Shown in pieces: positions 44,581 to 55,846 of a DNA stretch of 64,000 bases (its first letter is position 1; each line of letters begins with the position of its first letter). This DNA comes from Cryptomeria japonica (taxonomy: Eukaryota > Streptophyta > Pinopsida > Cupressales > Cupressaceae). The stretch is from NCBI RefSeq assembly GCF_030272615.1, contig NC_081414.1:819726396-819790395 (forward strand), in the 5' to 3' direction. A model generated the notes under the pieces. That model worked only from the letters and a program-made list of their open reading frames with translations, had not been told where the DNA came from and did no database searches. Position numbers and translations under genes: made by a program.

Positions 44581-45725
44581 TGTAGTAAATTGTATGCCTT
44601 TACAAATTCACGCTTACTTTGGACTCACTTTGGCGGTTGTCTAGCTCATGTCTAATTGCGCTTAGTTTCAAGACCATTTTTGGATACAAGGTGCAATCCC
44701 TTACTCACAACCTTAGTTCTAGCATAAGTTATTATGACCAGGGCACCAAATGCCACTATCCAAGTTGTTTGGCCCCAAATTTTGAATTACAACAATCAAC
44801 TTTGTAGGTAGTGAGAAATTGGTCCTCGATGTCAACCTTCCACATAGCCTTGCAATCAAGGAGTCGAGCACTAAAGTTTACATATTTGTTTCAATATTCA
44901 TGATCAAGTTTTATGTGTTCCTCCATAATGAAGACATACATTAACACCAATCGAGCAACATCAAGTCTTATGTGAGACTTCAAACCAAGGGTTTCATATC
45001 AAATGTAATATTTATCATTCCAATCATTTTCATTAAGGTTTAAGCCTCTATACATTCTAAGGATTAGCTCTCGTTTTCATCAAACATTGTTTCAATCGAG
45101 GTGGAAACACTAACATGGGGTTTGACTTAGGTAGGCCCCTATACAATAACATGTTTCCCCTTTTTTATGTGTGCATATTGAATTCCAACGATAGAGAGTG
45201 TTATAGGTGCGCAAGGCAGGCAATGACAAATGATCTCAGACTTCGAATAGGCAAAAAACCTTGGACTAGAATGCCCTCCAACTATGTTTGGCATTTTTTG
45301 ATTGATTTTTAGAGAGAGATCAACAAAACCTATTGATCTAGAATCTAAAACTTATTGTTGACCCAACCACCCTCAAACTGGGGCACCTTGTAACCATGTC
45401 CAACATTTTTTGCACTAGATTGCAACTACAAGTTCTTTTCTATCTACTCTTTTCACATTTGAGCTATTGTGTTGATTTCCAATTTTGTGTCTTATTGTTT
45501 ACGCTGAAAGTTGTCAATTATCTATCATTTAATATAGTTCATTTAAGCACACTTCACAATCTCAATCTCGTTGCAACACAAAAAGGAACACAGGCCCACA
45601 AGTATTCAACTCTCCTATTGGGACTATAGTTGAACCTAGTTTATGCTCCCAATGATATGCACTAATGGAAATTCAAGATCTCATTTTATATTCCTAACCT
45701 AGGATCTCATTTCTCACCATTATCA
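44581..45725 (+). repeat. 3' LTR of the plus gag-only element (1145 bp)
   Basis: Pairs with 27289-28538. It begins TGTAGTAAATTGTATGCC after AAAGTGGGGGGTAAATGTAG and ends CACCATTATCA. Confidence 0.82.
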
Positions 45726-48700
45726 CCAAGCATGTAATCATAAAATGGTTTTCATATTAGGCTTTATACAACAACCTATTTTGGGGAACAAGTCAAGTTC
45801 CTTGATCCCAACAATGTAAAAAATTCAAAACATAAAATAAAATAATAACTCCTTAATGAAAACCTCTGAGGTGCTATCATACACATTGTGGCATCATCTA
45901 TTATTTTGTGTGCTATATTTGTTGGATGTTCTCTTATAGGACTCGTCAAGTTCAATTATGATATGATGGGAACGTCTCCCTGTTTTATGGTTGTCTTATC
46001 ACATTCCCAAAAGTGCATCAAAGAACTTGTGAATTTTGGAACATCTTATTGTTTGATGTTTGTTTAGCACTTGTCCATGTAAGAGATATATTGTTACTTT
46101 GGTCTTTTATACCTAGTATGTAACATCCATTGCTATATCTAAAAAACATTCTCTCCACATGCCAATATAATTTAGCATTTTGAATAAACGTATCATCATA
46201 TCTCATAATCCAATATCACCATTTCATCTATTCGCTTTTTCTTTCACTTTTCTTGTATACATTTCTTCATATTCTTCCATCATTTTTTGTTTTGAGAATT
46301 CATCTATGTATCTTTTTCACAAATCACCTATGAAGGGGGCGTCATCATCTTAACATTCAATCTTTCATTATTACCTTCACATGGTTGGGGCATATAATCA
46401 CTTTTTTCATATTTAATTCATTTCTTCGTAGCTTAATTTCCTATATTTGAAACATTGATACTTCAAACATCATTTCAAAGAGCGGAAAGATATAAAAAAA
46501 TAAAATAAAATAACTTTCATAATCCATCAATACACATTATTATTCAATCACCCATTTACCACTTAGACCTCTAATGCATGATAATTTAATTAAATAAGTC
46601 ATATATTTAAATAAACTAGGCTAATATTATTAATTAATTTAATATATTATTATCCATTTAATTTTTCATATTTATCCAATTATGTATTCACGTTATCCAT
46701 TAATAAAATAATTAATATTTATTTTCACCCAATCCATGTATATAATCCATTTAATTCATTATTAAATCATTGGAGTCTAACTTAGTCAACTATTTAGTCT
46801 AATTGGTTCACTCATACTTACTCCTAGTCCCACTCATCAATCTAGTCTACTTCACTCATCCATGCAATCAACTAACTATTCCATACAAATAGCCAAAACC
46901 CCCAATTCTCTCATGTATTAAGTGAACTCCATGCAAGCAATAAACTCATCAAAGAACTTTGGCATATCTCCAATCAAGTTGAGTTGAGAAATAATGATTA
47001 TTTTAATAAAAAATTAACATATTGTGCAACTCTCCCATGTTTGCCACCTCTACTCATTTTAACTTCCCTAATAATAAATTAGACCTGAGATTCCAGATTG
47101 CATCGTAACCATCAATTTGATTCCCCTGAAAAACTATAAATCGGGTTTAGACCATGCTAATCAGGTTTCTTTCTCATTTAAAACTGCACCATGGATACTA
47201 TTGAATGCATTTTTACTATCTTTTCGCACAGCCTTAAAGATGGGGGGCAAAATGGTACACAGCAATGTCTATGTAGCACCTAGGATGCACCTTTTAATTG
47301 TATTTATTAATTAATTAAAAATTAAAATACAACATTTTTAATTTCCAATTAATTACTAAATACAGTCGAAGGTGCATTCTAGGTGCTGCATAGACATTTT
47401 GCAAATTTATCGGAGATGTCTATTCAAGTTTCATCTTTTTCAGAGGAGCAATTCAATTTCCATGATTTTGAAATTGATGGGAGGAAAGCAAAATTTTGAA
47501 ACATGACAAATAAAACATTCAAAAAAGATGATGAATATGCATATTCAGGGATTCAATTGCTACTGGATAGAGATCTCTTCAAATGCAACTTTACTGATTA
47601 CCTTTATCATGATACGATACATAATTATTATTTGCAATCCACCCTCTTCTTCCTCCTTTAATGCCGCTTGTATTTTTATTCATTCTTGTTCAATCTTATG
47701 ATTGCTGAAATGTAAGTCTTCTGCTGCTAATATTTGTTCTCTTAGAAATCAAAGGAGGAAAACAAATGAAGGAAATGGAAGGAATGTTCAACGTAATGAA
47801 TGCAAGGGTGAATTTCAAATAGTAACAATTGGAGAATTGAAATTGTGCAGTGAATAATATTTTGTTGAAACTATAATACCAATGTGAACATGGAAAATGG
47901 TCAAGTGAATTTGAATCTGAAAAATGAAAACCATTTCTTATTAACTTTAAAATGTGTTGAGAAATACTTATCAGCATGAAATTACCATTGAATAATAACT
48001 TCAAAATAACTATTCAACTATTTAATATTCGAGTAATAACAATATAAAAAATTATTATTATCATATGTACAATAATACTACAAAACTCTACAATTATGTT
48101 GTTGGATCCATTAAACTATACCATTAGTTCAAAGCATAATGTAAAAACACTGTATGGAATCCTATTTAGCTGCACAAATCAAATGATTCAGCGAAGAATT
48201 AATATACTCACCAATCTCTTTTGGCACAGTCCAACACCAAAAGAGACGTGATTTAAAGAGTCCTGTTAGAAAGATTCATTCTCAGATTCCCTTATCATGA
48301 TGTTCTCGCCACACAAGAAATTACATAGAATCGTGGTTATGAAAACAAATAGCTAAGTTGGAAAAAAAAACAACTTCCCATAATTTTCGATTCATTTGAA
48401 CTTATAAAATGTTATGGTAGAGGAGAGCTACTGTAGAGTAACTTAGCTTTACTGACATCAAAGTGCATTGTCTGGATCCACAGTATGAATTTCTTTTCAA
48501 CTAGCCCAAAAACATTGAAACGCCAAAATTGCCCCTCACATCATTCTACTTACATTAAGAATTTTCCGTGTCCATCTTTATCCAACACCCGCGATGTATG
48601 GAGTTCAACACTGGCCATGTATGGAGCTTAATAAGATTTCTCATAGAAAATTCAAAATAATATTCCTGAAATTTGAATTTGGCTGTTAGAACAAGACGAA

Positions 48701-50284
48701 AAAGAAACCCAGCCCAGTCATCTCATCACAAATCGTCTGAAACCATCCTCAATTTATCATTTAAAGAGAAAATAGGGCAGCCAGTGGCACCAACATACCT
48801 GAGTATTTTTTTAAGGCATTTGACTCTAGAAATCAAGAGAAAGTTTTGACTAATGTTTAAGTTTGAGAAAATAAATCCTTAAAACCAAAGAAACTGACAG
48901 AGCTATAGCCTAATGTAAAAGAGCGCGCACAGGATACCACAATTATGCTCAAGCTTGCCTTTGTTCAAATTAAGTCCTGACTACCAAAAAGTATTGCTTG
49001 TTTCCTGTCCATGTTCTCAATGGGAGAACAAACACCATCAAGAACATCAATTAAGATGATAATATATGATATTCTAGAATGACCGATACTACGTTCCTTA
49101 TAGCACTTCCTTCACAAAATAAAGGAACAAGTCATCCTATTCTCAAAAAATTAATGTCACATATGACAACTTCAGCATTTCTTTGTGATCCCTGAATCAC
49201 ATCCATATCCAACATATAAATGGTAACATGAACAGGATTCTTCTTAACAATCTTTAATTTTTGAAATGACAGTCCTCTGCACACATATCAATACCTAATG
49301 GTTTTCCTGTGTATTTCGAGTGTTCTCAAACGGGTTAATTTAGCTTCAGTGTCTCAAAGTTAACTAGTACTACTCTCAAAGAAAATCGGAGGTGTATTCT
49401 ATTTTAAATTTTGGTTATCTTCAATCCTCAAAACTTAACTCAAGAACAATGTGTTTGTTAATTAACTACTGCTGGTTTAGATAATTCAGTGAATTTTTTA
49501 TACATACCCTAGTTTTACCATCATGACAGCCGTTGGAAAGCAGTAGTGGTGACAGTTTCCAAGAGTTGATTACAAACCATGAAAGCTTATGCAACCCCTA
49601 CTGCCTTAGAAATGTTAGAGTAAAACTTACCTAAATCCAATTAATGATTAAATTTAACAGTTATGGTCTTAAAACTTTGATTCTTTGATAGTACTTACCT
49701 TACTCCTGATTTGCATCTAGGAATGACCTGTGGTATCTTCTGTCATCCCCAATTTATAAATAAATGTAGCTATGCATGAACTTGAAGCACTTCCATCTGC
49801 TTTCAACAGTTATTGACAGCACATTTGCAACTGATATGGTTCTGAAGAAATTACATTCAAAAGATTCACATAAATTATCAACCTGGACTGTTACAAACTA
49901 GAGAAGAGTGTCAGAATATATTCACAGATTTTTATAAATCTGACATTCTCCTTGACAACTGAATCCGCAACCTAAATTTTACATGTATAGTTCAGAGGAT
50001 CCAAGTGTTCAATAATTACTGAAAGAAGTAGAGTTCCAACTCCTGAATAATTAGAGCAGCATCTCACTAACTTCTGCAGATTTCTGCTGAATATGGGTGC
50101 CATTAAGATATCTGTCACTCCTCATTCTTTATAATCATCAATTGCCAAACTTTTCTTGATAGCTGCAAGTATTCTGAATACTATACCATGGGATCCTACC
50201 ATTAGCATCTGTCATTCAAGCTCAGCAGTTTGGAAGCACTTGCTGAATCTTGTATAAGAATAACGATCAAAAAACTAGGAAACA
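45726..50284. other. 3' flank of the bZIP gene and unassigned DNA
   Basis: No coding sequence recognised. The part nearest 50284 must include the 3' UTR of the TGA-type gene, but no polyadenylation site can be set with confidence. A foldback element lies at 47247-47402. 46500-46800 is very AT-rich. Confidence 0.5.
47247..47402. mobile_element. Foldback/MITE-like element
   Basis: Inverted arms: TGTCTATGTAGCACCTAGGA followed by TGCACCTT on the left, and AAGGTGCATTCTAGGTGCTG followed by CATAGACA on the right, with about two mismatches over 28 bp. They enclose about 90 bp of AT-rich DNA. GCAAAATG at 47247 and CATTTTGC at 47395-47402 extend the arms, with a 13-bp insertion in the left one. No transposase and no clear TSD. 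Confidence 0.7.
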
Positions 50285-50437
50285 TTAAGCTGGTTCACGA
50301 GGACGTGCAGCCCATAGAGAACTGAGAGCTCGGAGACGGTTAAAATAATCCCCCATTGCAAGCAAGCCCCTGGCTGCTTGACGAGTTGTAAGAATTCGAT
50401 ACATCTGCTGCAGGGTCTGTTGCCGTAGATTGTCTGC
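50285..50437 (-). CDS. TGA-class bZIP transcription factor, last exon
   Basis: 51 codons including TAA (50285-50287). They read ADNLRQQTLQQMYRILTTRQ, AARGLLAMGDYFNRLRALSS and LWAARPREPA. This is the C terminus of TGA-type bZIP factors, the end of their DOG1 domain. TGA factors bind as-1/TGACG elements and act with NPR1-type partners in defence and development (family knowledge). The exon starts in phase 0 after acceptor TTTTAAACAG, the intron position known before ADNLRQQ in TGA genes. No stop or shift disturbs it, unlike all other coding traces here. The bZIP domain and the remaining DOG1 exons must lie beyond 64000 on the right. An isolated pseudogene fragment is possible, but retention of a splice acceptor argues against a processed copy. 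Confidence 0.9.
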   Translation of the reverse strand, partial: ADNLRQQTLQQMYRILTTRQAARGLLAMGDYFNRLRALSSLWAARPREPA

Positions 50438-52219
50438 CTGTTTAAAAGATCATTAATTGAGCTCTCATTAGTAATATTTTTTAATATTAATCACTAGCAT
50501 ATTCAATTGAAAATTATTTTGAGGAATGATGAAGGTTTAAGGGGAAAAAAAACACAACCACCACATAGTTAGATTCACATTTCATGCACAAGAATCTAGA
50601 AAACACTATATCCAACGACCAGAAACAGCTCAGGACACTGAGAAAAGTTAGACTTGGTCAGTCCATTTCAGTAAAACTACTAGCGATAGTGATATCATTA
50701 AAACTCAAAAAAATGACAATTCTCTAAACTCTCTCTCTGGAAAAATAATATAAACATTAAAACAGGCATACTCCAAAAGGAATATCATATAAATAAGGAA
50801 CAAAAGCAGGACCTTCTGATCTTTGCTCCAGTGTCCTTGGGTGATTAACTAAAGTATAAACACAATTTTGAAGAAATATTGTCATGTGCCTTTTTCGGAC
50901 ATAAGTAATTGAACTTCCCGCAAGCCTATTATTTTATTTTTGGTAGGTTAAGGGGTAGACTAAAGGGGTAAGATGAGGAAAATAATTTAATAATATAATT
51001 TAAATAGTTGTAGTAACTTTATGTTATATTTATAAAAAAGGAGACTTATGAATTATTATTATAAGAGGGTTCAATATTAAACAATGTTTCTAAAAATAGG
51101 GACCAATGAAATATTTTTAAAAAGGTATTTCCTCTATACTTCAGAATAAAACAAGAAATGAGTTTTAAATTAAACAGAGTGTTCCAAAAGGGCAGTCTGG
51201 ATACAAAAGAAAGCATCCATTTTATGAAATGAAAACTCCTTTTTCTCTAAACGTTTGTTTATCTTCTTGCTTGAGGATTGAAACCCTCTATATAGTTTAG
51301 ATTTGGAGATGAAAAGCCCAGATCCTTTGTGCTGGTTTCACCCAGGAATCACAGTTGTGTTGAAAGTTGCAGAAGTACTTCCAATTTTTAATTTATATTG
51401 AAGGTTTTTAGATTTTTGAGTCTGTTGCAGTTTAGTATCAGTTTTGTGATGAGCACATGGGGGGGGCAGGGGCTGAATCAGTATAACGATAATCTTTACT
51501 TTTTAAAAACTTAATACCATATTTAAAACTTGATTAATAATGATTAAACCATTTACTCGACATCAATAATCATGCATATGAGAAGAACACAATAACACAT
51601 GATATTTACGTGGAAACCCTTATGGGAGAAAACCACACAAATTAATTGCTTATATAATAATCTCTTACAAATTTCATGGGGTTAACCTACTAGAGGCATC
51701 AACCCCTCATTCAATTCGTGAGCACTTGTCCATTAGAGGCACCAACCCCTCATACACTTAGAGTCATTCAAATTGTCTTCACAAGAGGTATAACTCGCTT
51801 CTTCAATCTGCTCAAACCATTGCCATCAAATATGCTCATGAATTCTTCATAGTTTGCTTCACAGGGTCTTCATAAACCTGCTTAAGCCTTTGTCATATAT
51901 CTGCTCACTAATCTTTCATATATTCTTGTTTTAATGTCTCGACAAAATCTTTTTCATATGATATCACATAGAGGAACACATACGTCTGGACTCTTATATT
52001 TTCTTTATGCTACTTTTATCATACCTCTTCACCCAAGAGGTTTTGTTTTAATTATTTTGGTCTTGTAATCAGATCCTTGTTCTTTAATGGAATCACCTAC
52101 TATTGTTTGAAACTAATTCATAAGCCTTTTTAACCTTTGTTCATATACTGGCTTCTACATGGTTGAGGTCTTCTAAAAATGTAATCTGTTCTTATTAATT
52201 TATATTTGCTGCTCCTCAA

Positions 52220-52565
52220 TGTTTAGTCCTAAATGTATAGTGGTGAATAATCAGATAACACAGTATTTCTTGCACGTACCAAGTATTCATGGAACAGAAC
52301 AATTGCACATCACAACATAAATGCCAAATGATAATAATTAGACCAGAAATCTATATCTTTATTCCAGTGTCAAGAATTGTCCATACATAATCCCCCTGCC
52401 GAGGTTCCAACCAAACACTATATAGACCCGACGGTTGGTCAAGTTGCCAACCGTTACCAACTCCCAACTACCCGACGGGAACCTCTCGGCAACAACATAA
52501 ACATAAACACAACATAACATACTTATAACTATTATTCTTACTAACATACATTTTTACCCCTAACA
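52220..52565 (-). repeat. 3' LTR of the Athila-like element (346 bp)
   Basis: TGTTTAGTCC to CCCCTAACA. Carries a TATA-like CTATATAG (52418-52425) and a hairpin ACGGTTGG..CCAACCGT. Partner of 62966-63311. Confidence 0.95.
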
Positions 52566-52580
52566 TTAGCCCCCCCAAAA
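52566..52580 (-). promoter_or_regulatory. Polypurine tract of the Athila-like element
   Basis: The minus strand reads TTTTTGGGGGGGCTAA directly before the LTR start TGTTAGGGG. Confidence 0.85.
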
Positions 52581-52698
52581 ACGTAGTCGTCTTCCAGACG
52601 ACTCAGACAAGAGAAACTGAAATGAAAAAACATAGCTAAGACCAAGAAGATGGAGGAGGCATCCCTGTAGTGGCCGTGGTAGAAGACTGCTGTCCGAC

Positions 52699-55058
52699 CT
52701 AAAGTTTCGGGTTCTTTTCTACCATCAACTGTCGTTCCCGTGCTTTCTTTACCATGTGAGCAGCTTCCAGTAGCTTTTTATCTTTCTGTTCCAGCTGTAA
52801 GGTGAGTTCGGCCACCTGAGCTGCCAATGCATGTGTCTCCCTCTCTTGCAAGCTGCAACGGGCCTCATAGGTAGTCATCTTCATTTCCATCTCCTTCCTC
52901 AAGGTCTGCTCCACTGTGGCCAACTCTGCCTGCTTCTCACCTTCCTTTTCCAGTGTTGTTATGTACATCTGTTGGGCCTCTTTTTCCACTTGGTGTTGCC
53001 GCATCTGTAAGTACACCTCCCGGAAGGCCTTCTCCATGCTGCGGAAGGTGGTGCCCAGGGTGCCTGTGCCTCCTATCACGTGCCTGTGGGTCCAATTCTG
53101 AATCATCTCAGGCGTACTATGGTCTGGCCACCCTTGCCGCTCAAAATGGTGTGTGAACTCCTCCTTGCACCCCTCGGTCATGAAGTGGCACAGCTGTGTA
53201 GCGTCTGCTGAATTGCTTGCCTCCATCTGTCCCGTACGCTGAGCCATATCGCGTGCAACATTAGAGAGCCCTTGTAGCTCCTCTAGGAATCGTCCGAGTG
53301 AGCCTGCTGGGTCATTCGGATCGGGTGGTGTGATGTGGAGCCTTGCGAGAGCTCCCTCCGGTCCACTACTCTGCTTGTCCTTTCCTTGATGTTCTTGATA
53401 AGCGGATCTCTCTCTGTCCAGGTCTGGGACAGTGATATCTCTATCTGTGGTCATGCCTAGCCCAATGGCCATGTTATGTGGTGCAAGGGAGGGGGGGAGG
53501 TGTGGGGCGAGTGCGAACTGCCCTAGCCATCCATCCAGCGAGGCATCTATATCTTCATCTGTCGAAGTATCCAAGGCTGCCTCTAAGTTAGCTAGTACTG
53601 TACCAGTTCCTGCTGCCACCGTACCCGTTCTTGCTGGTACCGTACCAGTTTCTGTTGGCACCGTACCAGTTTCTATTGGTACCATACCGGTTTCTGCTGC
53701 AAGTATGACCAAGCTGATTTGCGGCAACGATACCGGTCGTTGTGCCGACAGTTCCCCCTCTCCAATCTTCTAGAACAATACCCCCATTGGTCGTACATCT
53801 CCCACTGGGTTGGCTACTGCAAGCGCCTCCTGAGGTACCAGGTGTGCCGAAGATAGTTTCGAGGGTGTAAATTTTACCCTTGTACTTTTCCATTGAGCCC
53901 GCAATCCTCCCTGTTGCTCCTCCTCTTCTTCTTCTTCCTGCTGCCATGACTCTGTTTCCTCTTCCTCCTCTACAGCTGTGTGTCTTGACAGATGGAACCC
54001 CTCATCACCGCTTTCCGTTTCTTCCACCTTCTCCAAATCCTCTGCACTGCTAACCTCTTCAATCTCCACGAAGTGTCCAGTTTCCTCCTCTTCCTAGTAG
54101 GCTGCGATGTGTCGCCAAGGGTGTCCAGGTGGATATAGTAGTACATGGTGGGTTTATGTGGTTCTACCCTTCTGCGTGGTTCAAATGTCCCGCATACTTC
54201 TGGTGGAACCTGCAAGCATACAACATCTAGGAACAAGCTAATAGCATGATGGCACATGTAGAACGTTTTGTGTTCTAGTCTCAGGAAGTCATGGATGCAT
54301 GCTGCCAGGAGTTGCCCCCAATTGTACACCTTCCCGCATCTGATCCCGTTCATTAATCCTATCATCCATATACCTATGTCAGAGGCGTGGCTGGCTCTCG
54401 TCAGGCGGCTCTTGACTAGGTCCATTAACATCCTCCATTCCCCAGGTGCGATAAAGGTACGCTTCATTCCTCTGTTGTCGGCCCAGGAGCTTTTCCGTTG
54501 CTCCTCGGTGAGGTCTTCTCTGCACACCAAATCCATCAACCACTTCTTCTTTTCTCTGGTGAGTTTTTTGGTTGGCTTAGCAATAGATGCTCCTTTCTCC
54601 GGTATGCCAAATACCCGCTTGAAATCCTCAGGTTTTAAAGAAACTCGCACTGTGCGCCCTTGGAACTGGATGACTGAAGCTCATTCTTGCGGATTACAGC
54701 CCGATACCATGGTTCGCAGGACTGGCTCGAGCTCTTTAATGTTGAATGTGGGCATTTGCACGGTGTGGTCGACCTATGCCCTCCAGAGAGATTCCTTCGT
54801 CACATGGTTTGGAGGGTTTTCCTCCCACCAGGTACGACATTCACTGCCAGTCACACTCTCAAATGCTACATTTGCTGCCGTGAGTCCCTCTGAGTCCTTT
54901 GTTGCCTTTGGTCTGCTCTTGGTTTTCTTGTTGTTGGCGCGCTCCATGGCAGTCATGGTTGCATTGCAACTGCCTTTTTTTGTTCTTCTTCCCATACCCC
55001 TTCCTTGGTCGTTATTATAACTGTCTGACAGATTGTCTCGCCAGTTTGTATGGCCCAT
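52699..55058 (-). pseudogene. ORF3 downstream of integrase, unknown function
   Basis: Likely start ATG 55058 (MGHTNWRDNLSD). The frame is open upstream to 55343, but that part is repeat DNA. Joined over stops at 54774, about 54680, about 54090 and 53770 and one frameshift near 54110, it would be about 780 residues. Order seen: basic N terminus; a Trp-rich globular part (TWWEENPPNHVTKESLWRA, TVRVSLKPEDFKRVFGIPEK, GMKRTFIAPGEWRMLMDLV, LAACIHDFLRLEHKTFYMCH); a strongly acidic stretch (53900-54090); seven-residue repeats of GTVP(I/T)ET type (53580-53700); and a coiled-coil C terminus (about 53000-52700). No membrane segment or signal peptide was seen, so it does not look like an envelope protein although it sits where Athila elements carry env-like genes. 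Two stops (54774, about 54680) would be Trp codons changed by G-to-A. Confidence 0.7.
53585..53700 (-). repeat. 21-bp in-frame repeat inside ORF3
   Basis: Units of 21 bp of the kind ACCGTACCAGTTTCTGTTGG recur about five times and encode GTVPxET on the minus strand. The period keeps the reading frame. Confidence 0.8.
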
Positions 55059-55179
55059 TGTATCACTCCCAGTTTCCCTGATGTACGACTTCTTCCTCAT
55101 GTCCTGCCAGACAAGCCCTTTGCCTTTTATACCTGCGTGCTGCTTGTACCCATCGTATGGATATCTCTGTCTGCCTGTC

Positions 55180-55595
55180 TGATACCGTACACTGTACGGA
55201 TTTTGCCTTGTGTAAATTCCTCTACACGTGTTTGTATAGTAACACCATTCCGTACGGTAACGCTTTTGTTGGTGCACAAGCCCATACGGAAATGTCGTAC
55301 GTCGTACGACTTCCTCCTGCCTTGTTTCGTACGATAATGCCATACGCCGTACGCCGACTTCCTTCCGCCTTGTTCCGTATGGCGATCTCCTCCCTCTAGA
55401 ATCAGCATGTGACCCGTACGGAACTTGTCTTCTCTAGTCCGTACGTCGTACGGTAAGACTCCATGGCACTCGTGTTCTCTTGTTTGTACAATCCGTACAC
55501 CGTACGAAATTATCCACTCGTGCATGTCCATACAATTGTTCGGTACAATATATTGTGTCCGTACAGTATGCAACTAGTCCATACGGTATGTGACT
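55180..55595. repeat. Cluster of CCGTACGG / GTCGTACGAC palindromic motifs
   Basis: About twenty GTAC cores, many as CCGTACGG, CGTACG or GTCGTACGAC, in about 415 bp between integrase and ORF3. Spacing is irregular, 8-40 bp. The stretch can be read open on both strands, which reflects its palindromic composition. It resembles a diverged tandem array more than coding DNA. Confidence 0.75.
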
Positions 55596-55846
55596 TCCTT
55601 CCCTTCGCTCAGTTCTGTCTGGCTGCCATGTTCATCTTCCTGTGCTGTGTCTAATGGGGTCTCGTGGGGGTTTTATAAGCCTTTTCTTTTGCCAAGGTTA
55701 GGGTTAGGTAAAAATGCTACTTTTTCTCTACTGTTTTTACTTGTACTTGCCTGATATTTTAATTTTTTAATACCTGCCGATTTGGAATTACTTGCTTTTT
55801 TCCAGTATTTCTCCTCCTTGCCCTTTAAGACCCCTTGTTTTTTCAG

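Larger units (their letters stand above)
27289..45725 (+). mobile_element. Gag+protease-only LTR element, plus copy, with two nested copia insertions
   Basis: LTRs at 27289-28538 and 44581-45725 (both TGTAGTAAATTGTAT... to ..ATCA). PBS at 28542 and a polypurine tract before the right LTR. Without the insertions at about 30720-33881 and 35580-43622 the element is about 7.2 kb with a 4.8-kb interior: gag, protease and a C-terminal tail, but no RT, RNase H or integrase. No matching TSD was seen (tgcag against ccaag), which fits great age or small border errors. It is a relative of the minus element at 13840-20780. Confidence 0.8.

Noticed and set aside
47696-48004. 102-codon minus-strand open frame downstream of the bZIP gene
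   Set aside because: Lacks any domain or splice context and is in AT-rich DNA.
54268-55020. 250-codon open frame on the plus strand
   Set aside because: It is antisense to ORF3 of the Athila-like element, shows no domain, and its openness follows from the composition of the opposite strand.
55127-55573. 148-codon minus-strand frame upstream of ORF3
   Set aside because: Made of the CGTACG palindrome field, which is open on both strands; composition explains it.
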